Source of the DNA: Desulfocapsa sp.
GTDB lineage: Bacteria > Desulfobacterota > Desulfobulbia > Desulfobulbales > Desulfocapsaceae
NCBI GenBank assembly: GCA_030638765.1
Contig: DAOWDZ010000019.1
Coordinates: 1-5,037, forward strand
Length of the DNA: 5,037 nucleotides
Direction of reading: 5' to 3'
A model generated the notes under the pieces. That model was not told where the DNA came from. It made no database searches and saw only the letters and a list, made by a program, of their open reading frames with translations. The first letter of the stretch is position 1. The number at the start of each line of letters is the position of its first letter. The position numbers and the translations under genes are program-made. Positions 1-5,037 of this stretch are shown piece by piece.

Positions 1-249
1 GAAGCCGAATCACCTGAAATACCATCACCTGTTGTAGATTTACCGCAGGTAACAGTGGAAAAGACAGTGCCATTGTTAGATCCTGCTCCGGTTTCAAAAA
101 ACATGGCGGGCGGCTGGCATGAACTAGAAAAGGAAATGATGCTTGATGCTCTACGTAAGAGTGGTGGAAATCGGGCAAAAGCAGCTGAGATACTTGGGTG
201 GGGAAGAACAACTCTATGGCGAAAAATAAAAAAATATAAAATGGCTTAG
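1..249 (+). CDS. C-terminal fragment of NtrC-like sigma-54-dependent activator (Fis-type HTH)
   Basis: The frame is open from the first base and ends at TAG 247-249, so this is the 3' end (82 codons) of a longer gene; the GTG at 55 is an internal valine, not a start. Residues 1-38 of the fragment form a proline- and acid-rich linker. Residues about 39-81 form a Fis-type helix-turn-helix with the hallmark series GGNRAKAAEILG (55-66) followed by RTTLWRKIKKY (69-79). This is the standard DNA-binding end of NtrC-family enhancer-binding proteins, which recruit and remodel sigma-54 RNA polymerase with a central AAA+ domain. The AAA+ domain and any N-terminal receiver lie outside the window, so whether it is phosphorylation-controlled cannot be seen. 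It is immediately followed by the NifX-like gene and the two-component genes, suggesting it is the transcriptional output of that system. A stand-alone Fis-like protein is unlikely because of the upstream open linker. Confidence 0.9.
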   Translation, partial: EAESPEIPSPVVDLPQVTVEKTVPLLDPAPVSKNMAGGWHELEKEMMLDALRKSGGNRAKAAEILGWGRTTLWRKIKKYKMA

Positions 250-250
250 C

Positions 251-256
251 AGGAGG
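251..256 (+). promoter_or_regulatory. Strong Shine-Dalgarno of the NifX-like gene
   Basis: A perfect AGGAGG lies 6 bases before ATG 263, directly after the stop of the activator gene. It fixes the start at 263 rather than the in-frame ATG at 272 and is the strongest ribosome-binding site in the window. The small protein may therefore be made in excess over its neighbours. Confidence 0.8.
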
Positions 257-262
257 AAGAAT

Positions 263-616
263 ATGAAAATTATGACTACAGTTCGTGGCAGTTTTGTCTC
301 TCCTCGCTTTGATTTAACCTCTGAAGTGTTTATTGCAACATATTACGACAAGCAATTAATGGAAGAACCGAGATCGTTGCTTCTTGCTGATGTCTCAGCT
401 GAAATACTCTGTGATCTCGCTTTGAAAGAAAATATTGCCATGCTGATTTGTGGAGGTATTGAGGAAGAACATTACAGGTTTCTCACATGGAAAAATATAA
501 CGGTAATAGATTCTGTGGTGGGGCCTTATTTGAAAATTTTACAAATGGCTGTGGATGATGAACTGAAGGCAGGTACTATTTTACCTGGTGTAACGTCAAG
601 AGAGGTAGCTTCATGA
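263..616 (+). CDS. NifX/NifB C-terminal-like (COG1433-type) small protein
   Basis: A 117-residue soluble protein with no signal peptide or membrane segment. It has the layout of the dinitrogenase iron-molybdenum-cofactor-binding fold (NifX, NafY, NifB C-terminus): a first beta strand, then SPRFD (13-17), a second strand EVFIATYY (21-28), a helix, a strand AMLICGG (59-65), the segment GGIEEEHY (64-71) and a closing strand plus helix (80-98). Family members bind or carry Fe-S/FeMo-co precursors, or are uncharacterised relatives in anaerobes. This one has Cys50, Cys63 and His70 as possible ligands but no nif genes nearby, so a nitrogenase role is not supported. It lies between the sigma-54 activator and the sensor kinase, and its last bases overlap the kinase start (ATGA), which implies translational coupling and a role in the signalling pathway. 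Assignment to the superfamily is fairly good; the function is unknown. Confidence 0.72.
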   Translation: MKIMTTVRGSFVSPRFDLTSEVFIATYYDKQLMEEPRSLLLADVSAEILCDLALKENIAMLICGGIEEEHYRFLTWKNITVIDSVVGPYLKILQMAVDDELKAGTILPGVTSREVAS

Positions 617-2376
617 ACAGGCAAGCTGGCTGGTTGACAAAGATCCTTCCCTTTCCATCGGAAGAACTTGGAAATGTTAAGGTGCTCGACGATGGCTACA
701 AAAGTTTCACCAAGGGTCTCTGTATTATATTGACGATTCTTGTTCTTGTTCCATTAATTATTATTTCCGCCCTTTCACATAATCAGTACCAGCAGCTCCT
801 GGAAGAAGAGGAGCTGGATCAGTTAGTTTTGAATCTTGAAGAGGCTCAGAGTACAATAGAAGCATTTATTGGTGAATTAACATCTGTTGTAAAGTTTGTT
901 GGCAGTAGTGATCGTCCTGAAAAACTCCTTTCTTCAAAAGAATTGAAAACAATTCTCCACCGTTTACAAAAAGTCTATCCAGGGTTTGTTGATATTCAAT
1001 TGATAGATTCCAGCGGTATGCAGAAATCCTATGCCGGTCCCTATAAATTACGTAAACATAATTACAGCGATCAGCTCTGGTATAAAGAGGTGTTGGCCAA
1101 TGGTGTCGCAATCAGTAATGTTTTTAAAGGGTTTAGGAATATTCCTCATTTTGTAATTGCTGTGACTCGTGAGAACTTACCAGCAGAAGAAAACTGTGTG
1201 TTAAGGGTTACCGTAAATGCCAGTACTCTGCAGGCATTCATCAATACGATTTCTTCCGGGTATGCAGATGATATGTTCCTTGTTGATTTAAAACGTATTG
1301 CACAGACAAGGCCCCTGAAATATGGAAAACTTGGTGGTTATTGTATTCTGCATGAATTGCAGAACAATCCAGGAAGTGAGACTACACTTATTGAAAAAAA
1401 TGGAATTGTAGTCTTTGAGAGGATCTTCGAGGGAGAACCAATTAACCATGGAGTCGCTGAATTAAAAGATACACCGTGGAAGCTGGTACTCATTAAAGAA
1501 CAATATCTGCATGCGAATTCGTGGGTTCTTTTTAAAATAAGACTGATAACGATATTTCTTTCCTGTGCAATTGTAGCCCTGTTTGTGATTGTGGAAATCA
1601 GTTATGCACTTACTGCTCATATCCGTGAATCGGATGAAAAACGACAGAAACTCTATAGTGAAGCAGAGCATACCGATAAACTTGCTTCAATCGGAAGATT
1701 GGCCGCAGGGGTTGCCCATGAAATAAATAATCCTCTGGCAATCATTAATCAGAAAGCCGGTCTTGTTCAGGACTTTATGGAGTTTTCTGAGGATTTTGAT
1801 AATAAAGATATGATGGCAAAAGCAGTGGATGGTATTCAAAGTAGCGTAGAGCGCTGCAAAACCATAACTCATCGGCTACTCGGTTTTGCCCGCCAGACAG
1901 ATGTCGTATCTGAGGAAATCGATGTTAATAGTACGTTACGAGATGTAGTGGGATTTCTGGAAAAAGAAGCTACTTACAACCAAATTAAGATAGATTTTAA
2001 TTTGTGCCCGGATACACCCAATATCCACAGTTCTCGTGGGCCGTTGCAGCAGGTGTTTCTCAATATTATCAATAATGCCATCGATGCTATTGGTCATGGT
2101 GGTACTATTATGCTCTCAAGCAGACAGATTAATGAGCAGTTAATTCAGATAACGATTGTCGACGATGGTCCCGGAATGCCGTCTGAGGTATTAAATCATA
2201 TTTTTGAACCATTCTTCACTACAAAGGAAACAGGTAAAGGTACAGGTCTAGGGTTGTCTATTACTTATGGCCTGGTGAAGAAGTTGGGTGGGAGTATTAA
2301 AGTTAAGTCGAAGATTGGTAAGGGGACAGTTTTTAGAATTGCTCTGCCAGTTGAATATAAAGAACCAGCTGTTTAA
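613..2376 (+). CDS. Membrane sensor histidine kinase with extracytoplasmic Cache-like domain
   Basis: 587 residues. A cytoplasmic N-terminus is followed by a first membrane helix (about 35-54), an extracytoplasmic sensor (about 55-305), a second membrane helix (about 308-334), a short charged helical linker (336-355), a HisKA dimerisation domain and a HATPase domain. The sensor looks like a double-Cache domain: a long first helix, then strands with YAGPY (140-144), DQLWYKEV (153-160) and PHFVIAVTRE (178-187). Such domains usually bind small organic ligands. The H box is GVAHEINNPL (366-375) with phosphoacceptor His369 and the E-x-x-N phosphatase-type motif 370-373. The ATP lid boxes are complete: N box NIINNAIDAI (484-493), G1 DDGPGM (517-522), F box FEPFFTTK (531-538), and G2 GKGTGLGLSI (541-550). 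It should autophosphorylate. There is no clear HAMP or PAS domain. The start ATG overlaps the upstream stop, and AGAGG (601-605) sits 7 bases before it. Its likely partner is the receiver 23 bases downstream; the ligand is unknown. Confidence 0.93.
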   Translation: MNRQAGWLTKILPFPSEELGNVKVLDDGYKSFTKGLCIILTILVLVPLIIISALSHNQYQQLLEEEELDQLVLNLEEAQSTIEAFIGELTSVVKFVGSSDRPEKLLSSKELKTILHRLQKVYPGFVDIQLIDSSGMQKSYAGPYKLRKHNYSDQLWYKEVLANGVAISNVFKGFRNIPHFVIAVTRENLPAEENCVLRVTVNASTLQAFINTISSGYADDMFLVDLKRIAQTRPLKYGKLGGYCILHELQNNPGSETTLIEKNGIVVFERIFEGEPINHGVAELKDTPWKLVLIKEQYLHANSWVLFKIRLITIFLSCAIVALFVIVEISYALTAHIRESDEKRQKLYSEAEHTDKLASIGRLAAGVAHEINNPLAIINQKAGLVQDFMEFSEDFDNKDMMAKAVDGIQSSVERCKTITHRLLGFARQTDVVSEEIDVNSTLRDVVGFLEKEATYNQIKIDFNLCPDTPNIHSSRGPLQQVFLNIINNAIDAIGHGGTIMLSSRQINEQLIQITIVDDGPGMPSEVLNHIFEPFFTTKETGKGTGLGLSITYGLVKKLGGSIKVKSKIGKGTVFRIALPVEYKEPAV

Positions 2377-2399
2377 ATACAAAACTTCAGGGTTACTAT

Positions 2400-2777
2400 A
2401 TGTTAAAATCAAAAGTACTAATAATTGATGATGAGATTGAGTTTGCCTCAACCTTATGTCAAAGGTTGAAGTTGCGTGGAGTTGCCGCAATAGACGTGCA
2501 TAGCGGAACTGAAGGGTTGGTAAGTCTAGTAAAAATGAATCCGGGTATTGTAATTCTTGATTTGAAAATGCCCGACATGAGTGGGCTTGATGTTTTGGCA
2601 AAGATTAAGGAGCATGATTCAACTATTGAGGTGATTATGCTCACTGGGCATGGTTCAGCTGGATCTGGAGTTGAAGCTCTGGAAAAAGGCGCTTTTGATT
2701 ATATTATGAAACCTGTCGATCTTGTGGAGCTTGTGGATAAAATGAAATTAGCTGACGAAAAACGCAGCAAGGCGTAA
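2400..2777 (+). CDS. Single-domain response regulator (receiver only)
   Basis: 125 residues that make up one CheY-like receiver and nothing else. Visible sites are the acidic pair Asp10-Asp11 (IIDDE, 8-12), phosphoacceptor Asp54 in VILDLKMPDMSG (51-62), the switch Thr82 in MLTGHG (80-85) and Lys104-Pro105 in YIMKPVD (101-107). All catalytic residues are present, so it should accept phosphate, Mg-dependently, from a histidine protein. The C-terminal 20 residues are only the last helix plus a lysine-rich tail, so there is no output domain. The receiver sequence resembles those of NtrC-type regulators. ATG 2400 is preceded by AGGG (2389-2392) at 7 bases. It sits between an active kinase and a kinase-like protein without a usable ATP site, which suggests a Spo0F-like relay intermediate or a phosphate sink; a protein-interaction output like CheY is the alternative. 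Confidence 0.92.
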   Translation: MLKSKVLIIDDEIEFASTLCQRLKLRGVAAIDVHSGTEGLVSLVKMNPGIVILDLKMPDMSGLDVLAKIKEHDSTIEVIMLTGHGSAGSGVEALEKGAFDYIMKPVDLVELVDKMKLADEKRSKA

Positions 2778-2784
2778 GGATCTT

Positions 2785-3474
2785 ATGGATGCAAATATGG
2801 AAAACAGTATTCGGCAGGAGCAGATAGAATCCTTTGGCAGACTTATGGCGGGTTTTGCGCATGACATGAAAAACCATCTGGGCATCATACGTGAATCTAA
2901 CGGTTTGATGGGTGATATCATTGAGATGGGTACCATGTGTGAAGATGCTAAGATGGTGGAACGTCTGCTGAAATCCATTGCAGCCATTGAACGTAGGATC
3001 GTGATATCCGCTGAAATGATGCACCATTTGAGTGGCCTGGCTCACAGACCCGATACCCCTTATGCTTCTTTTTTGATGAATGACTTAATTGAAGAGGAAT
3101 ATACTTTTCTGGAGCGGTTTTCCCGCCTAAAACAGGTTGAAGTTATTTTTGAGCTTCAGGAAACGCTTTTACCAGTGTATAATGATCCTGCGTTGATACA
3201 GCATATTTTCTACAGAGTATATGCTCAGTGTCTGGATTGTCTCGAAAGTGGTAAGGTTCTTACCATAAAAACGGAAATGGCTGGGCGCGATGTTGTGGTA
3301 AGTCTTCAGTTTTCCCCAGGAGATGCCATGGGAGAGACTGAGAAAATAATAAATGAAAAACTTTTTGCTGCAGTGGAAAAAGTAAATGGAAGTTTAAAAA
3401 GAGTTGAAAATGGACCAGATAGTGTTGAAATAAGATTGACCGTGTCCTCCTTAAAGGTTGATGGTACCTCCTAA
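2785..3474 (+). CDS. Histidine-kinase-like protein with degenerate ATPase domain; possible phosphotransferase or phosphatase
   Basis: 229 residues, soluble, no sensor domain. Residues about 10-85 form a HisKA-like helical hairpin: SFGRLMAGFAHDMKNHLG (16-33) matches an H box with His26 as phosphoacceptor and Asp27-x-x-Asn30 in the position of the phosphatase motif. Residues about 98-222 keep the order of a HATPase domain (strand 117-123, LPVYNDPALIQHIFYRV 129-145, final strand 214-221), but the boxes are eroded. The N box reads RVYAQCLDCL (144-153), with Arg and Gln where the conserved asparagines belong; the G1 position reads FSPGDAMGE (176-184) without the DxGxG aspartate; no F or G2 box can be found. 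ATP binding is therefore doubtful while phosphate transfer through His26 remains possible, as in Spo0B or ChpT. AAGGA (2776-2780), overlapping the receiver stop, lies 4 bases before ATG 2785 and favours it over ATG 2797. The gap to the receiver is only 7 bases, so they are probably partners. Confidence 0.82.
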   Translation: MDANMENSIRQEQIESFGRLMAGFAHDMKNHLGIIRESNGLMGDIIEMGTMCEDAKMVERLLKSIAAIERRIVISAEMMHHLSGLAHRPDTPYASFLMNDLIEEEYTFLERFSRLKQVEVIFELQETLLPVYNDPALIQHIFYRVYAQCLDCLESGKVLTIKTEMAGRDVVVSLQFSPGDAMGETEKIINEKLFAAVEKVNGSLKRVENGPDSVEIRLTVSSLKVDGTS

Positions 3475-3500
3475 CCAGAAGAAAAAAAGCTTCTGTGGTT
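3473..3500 (+). other. Possible stem-loop between kinase-like gene and first DUF1538 gene
   Basis: AACC (3473-3476) can pair with GGTT (3497-3500), and AGAAG (3477-3481) with CTTCT (3490-3494). This gives nine pairs with a 2-base bulge (3495-3496) and an A-rich 8-base loop. No T run follows, so it is not a standard intrinsic terminator. An alternative pairing of ACCAG (3474-3478) with CTGGT (3502-3506) would cover the weak ribosome-binding region before ATG 3514. It could act as an mRNA processing or stability element, or modulate translation of the membrane genes. The stem is AU-rich and may be fortuitous. Confidence 0.3.
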
Positions 3501-3513
3501 ACTGGTAATACCT

Positions 3514-4248
3514 ATGATTATAAAAGCTATTCTGACAAAGTTAAAGAATTCCTGTACTGATCTGCTGCCCATCGTTCTGGTGATAGCATTTTTCCAGATA
3601 GTGGTGATACGCCAGCCTTTGCCGCAGATTGGAGAGGTCTTGTTCGGGACTCTTTTGATCGTAATGGGCCTTAGCCTTTTTATTCAAGGCCTTGAGATGG
3701 GATTGTTTCCAATCGGTGAGGCGATGGCTCAGGCACTGGCCAGAAAAGGAAGCCTGTTCTGGCTTCTTTTCTTTGCGTTCTCACTTGGTTTTTCTACTAC
3801 AGTTGCAGAACCAGCTCTTATTGCCGTATCCGCTAAAGCTGCAGATATTGCAGGGCAGGGTGGTCTCATTGACCCAAGTCCTGAATCTCTCAGCCAATAC
3901 GCATTCGGACTACGTATGTCCGTAGCATTTTCTGTGGGGCTGGCAATTTTGATTGGGGTTATGCGTATTCTTCGCGGCTGGCCCATCCACTATCTTATCA
4001 TTGGCGGGTATGTTCTTGTCATGGTTATGACCATGATTGCTCCAAAGGAAATCATAGGTATTGCCTACGATGCGGGTGGCGTCACCACCTCGACCATAAC
4101 TGTACCGCTAGTTGCAGCATTAGGAGTGGGACTCGCCTCAACCATACGAGGGCGGAGTCCCTTAACAGATGGTTTTGGTTTGATCGCTTTTGCATCTCTA
4201 TTACCCATGATATTTGTTATGGGATATGGACTTATCATCTTTAAATAA
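3514..4248 (+). CDS. DUF1538 family integral membrane protein, first copy
   Basis: 244 residues, strongly hydrophobic, with roughly six to seven membrane segments (about 15-33, 42-60, 80-97, 134-151, 158-176, 190-210, 219-242) and no cleavable signal. I recognise the DUF1538 pattern: VIRQPLP (31-37), GLEMGLFPIGEAMA (59-72), FSTTVAEPALIAVSAKA (93-109), YDAGGVTTSTITVPLVAAL (185-203) and DGFGLIAFASLLPMIFVMGY (219-238). The glycine/threonine-rich TT and AEP stretches inside or next to membrane segments look like transporter or channel re-entrant loops, but the family has no established substrate known to me. The start ATG 3514 has only a poor Shine-Dalgarno (TGGT 3503-3506), and no other ATG or GTG start occurs in this frame after the preceding stop. 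It follows the signalling genes by 39 bases and is probably their output or their sensed transporter. Its homologue follows directly in the same frame. Confidence 0.87.
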   Translation: MIIKAILTKLKNSCTDLLPIVLVIAFFQIVVIRQPLPQIGEVLFGTLLIVMGLSLFIQGLEMGLFPIGEAMAQALARKGSLFWLLFFAFSLGFSTTVAEPALIAVSAKAADIAGQGGLIDPSPESLSQYAFGLRMSVAFSVGLAILIGVMRILRGWPIHYLIIGGYVLVMVMTMIAPKEIIGIAYDAGGVTTSTITVPLVAALGVGLASTIRGRSPLTDGFGLIAFASLLPMIFVMGYGLIIFK

Positions 4249-4263
4249 AGGTCAGCAAATTCT
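4246..4263 (+). promoter_or_regulatory. Stop / Shine-Dalgarno junction between the two DUF1538 genes
   Basis: The TAA stop of the first copy (4246-4248) overlaps AAAGG (4247-4251), the only plausible ribosome-binding site for the GTG at 4264, 12 bases further on. That spacing is long, so re-initiation or translational coupling after the first gene is likely. The two genes are in the same frame, with five codons (AGG TCA GCA AAT TCT) between stop and GTG. Confidence 0.5.
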
Positions 4264-5037
4264 GTGGAATTTATAAAGGAATTCATAGGAATATTTCTTT
4301 CGACGTGTAGAGATGTGGTACCCATCGTTCTCCTTATCACTGGGTTTCAACTCTTCGTACTGAGACAGAAAATACCAAATTTAAAAAGACTTGTTATTGG
4401 CGGCGTTTACGTTGTGGTAGGTCTCGCCCTCTTTCTTGCCGGACTGGAAAAAGCTCTTTTTCCATTGGGAGAGATCATGGCAAGTCAGTTGTCAGATCCG
4501 GTGTTTATCTATGGCACAGATGAAGTTGTCACGAATGTTGATTGGACGGCATACGGATGGGTGTATCTTTTTGCGGCAATGATAGGCTTTGCCACCACCA
4601 TTGCAGAGCCATCTCTTATCGCTGTGGCTTTTAAAGCAAATGAGGTATCCGCTGGAACAATCTCCACGTGGGGGCTGCGAATCACCGTGGCAATAGGCGT
4701 TGCATTTGGGATTAGTCTTGGAACCTTTCGAATAGTGACTGGTACGCCATTGTATTTGTATATCCTTGTGGGGTATGTAATTGTTATTATACAAACAATA
4801 TTTGCCCCTAAAACCATCGTTGCGCTCGCCTATGATTCTGGTGGTGTGACAACCTCCACTGTAACAGTACCCATTGTTGCAGCCCTCGGTCTTGGTTTGG
4901 CTGGGACTGTTCCCGGCCGAAATCCTGCCATTGATGGGTTTGGACTCATCGCTTTTGCAAGTCTTTTTCCGATCATTGCCGTGATGGGCTATGCCCAGTT
5001 GATGGAATGGAAAACAAAACGTAGTGTTAATAATAAC
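4264..5037 (+). CDS. DUF1538 family integral membrane protein, second copy (3' end beyond window)
   Basis: An open frame of 258 codons with no stop before the window end. It is a clear homologue of the preceding gene along its whole length: VPIVLLITGFQLFVLRQKIP (19-38), GLEKALFPLGEIMA (60-73), FATTIAEPSLIAVAFKA (109-125), YDSGGVTTSTVTVPIVAAL (190-208), DGFGLIAFASLFPIIAVMGY (224-243). Homology to the first copy ends at about residue 247, and the rest (WKTKRSVNNN) is a hydrophilic tail, so the stop is probably just outside. GTG 4264 is chosen because the upstream stop is at 4246, homology begins within the first residues, and the next in-frame ATG is far inside conserved sequence. Relative to copy one it has about 15 extra residues between FPLGE and AEP (including SDPVFIYGTDEVVTNVDW, 77-94) and about 11 fewer after AEP. 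It probably pairs with copy one in the membrane; the substrate is unknown. Confidence 0.85.
   Translation, partial: MEFIKEFIGIFLSTCRDVVPIVLLITGFQLFVLRQKIPNLKRLVIGGVYVVVGLALFLAGLEKALFPLGEIMASQLSDPVFIYGTDEVVTNVDWTAYGWVYLFAAMIGFATTIAEPSLIAVAFKANEVSAGTISTWGLRITVAIGVAFGISLGTFRIVTGTPLYLYILVGYVIVIIQTIFAPKTIVALAYDSGGVTTSTVTVPIVAALGLGLAGTVPGRNPAIDGFGLIAFASLFPIIAVMGYAQLMEWKTKRSVNNN

Noticed and set aside
2248..2601. Minus-strand open frame of 117 codons across the end of the kinase and start of the receiver
   Set aside because: It lies opposite two well-supported genes, has no recognisable domain and spans their junction; it is a shadow frame.
2704..3045. Minus-strand open frames opposite the kinase-like gene
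   Set aside because: The Cys/His-rich, low-pattern translation lies antisense to a conserved H-box region; no support as a gene.
3692..3925. Plus-strand 77-codon frame inside the first DUF1538 gene
   Set aside because: Out-of-frame overlap with a conserved gene and no recognisable features.
3941..3956. Sigma-54-like promoter sequence (TGGCA followed by TTG)
   Set aside because: The spacing between the GG and the downstream element is off by one, the -12 GC is missing, and it lies inside coding sequence. I found no convincing -24/-12 promoter in the window.
4074..4091. Perfect short palindrome GGTG-gcgt-CACC
   Set aside because: It falls in codons for the conserved GGVTT motif; the pairing follows from Gly/Thr codon choice and is not repeated in the second copy.
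4065..4340. Minus-strand open frames opposite the DUF1538 genes (also 4492-4817 and 3729-3986)
   Set aside because: The plus-strand frame encodes conserved membrane-protein motifs throughout; the antisense frames have no domain and recur at equivalent motif positions because the paralogues share codon patterns.
3514..5037. The DUF1538 pair as one pseudogene broken by a nonsense mutation
   Set aside because: Both halves are complete domains with intact motifs, and the second has its own GTG start with an upstream AAAGG, so two functional genes are the better reading.

Overview
The window carries one co-directional (+ strand) gene cluster with no RNA gene, mobile element or CRISPR array visible. 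Base composition is moderately AT-leaning, judged by eye. A sigma-54-type activator, a Cache-domain histidine kinase, a stand-alone receiver, a NifX-like protein and DUF1538 membrane proteins together resemble Desulfobacterota (former deltaproteobacteria, sulfate-reducer-like). That assignment is inference from gene content and protein flavour, not from a marker gene.

Layout: (1) 1-249 is the C-terminal end of an NtrC-like activator, showing only a linker and the Fis-type helix-turn-helix. (2) 263-616 is a small NifX/NifB-C-like (COG1433-type) protein. (3) 613-2376 is a membrane-bound histidine kinase with an extracytoplasmic Cache-like sensor, overlapping gene 2 by ATGA. (4) 2400-2777 is a receiver-only response regulator. 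(5) 2785-3474 is a soluble histidine-kinase-like protein with an intact phosphoacceptor-type H box but an eroded ATP-binding domain. (6) 3514-4248 and (7) 4264 to beyond the right edge are tandem homologous DUF1538 integral membrane proteins. The second is cut by the window end and starts at GTG. The gaps are 13 bases or fewer, or overlapping, except 23 bases before the receiver, 39 bases before the first DUF1538 gene and 15 bases between the two DUF1538 genes. This fits a single operon whose promoter lies upstream of the window.

Working model (inference): an extracellular small-molecule signal is read by the Cache kinase. Phosphate passes to the single receiver, then through the ATPase-dead kinase-like protein acting as a Spo0B/ChpT-type histidine phosphotransferase (or phosphatase), and finally to the NtrC-like activator, provided that protein has a receiver upstream of the window. 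The regulated output would include the DUF1538 pair, a probable two-subunit membrane protein of unknown substrate. The NifX-like protein may bind a metal cluster or ligand and feed into the same circuit. The families are recognisable; the circuit as a whole and the DUF1538 function are the parts that deserve attention.
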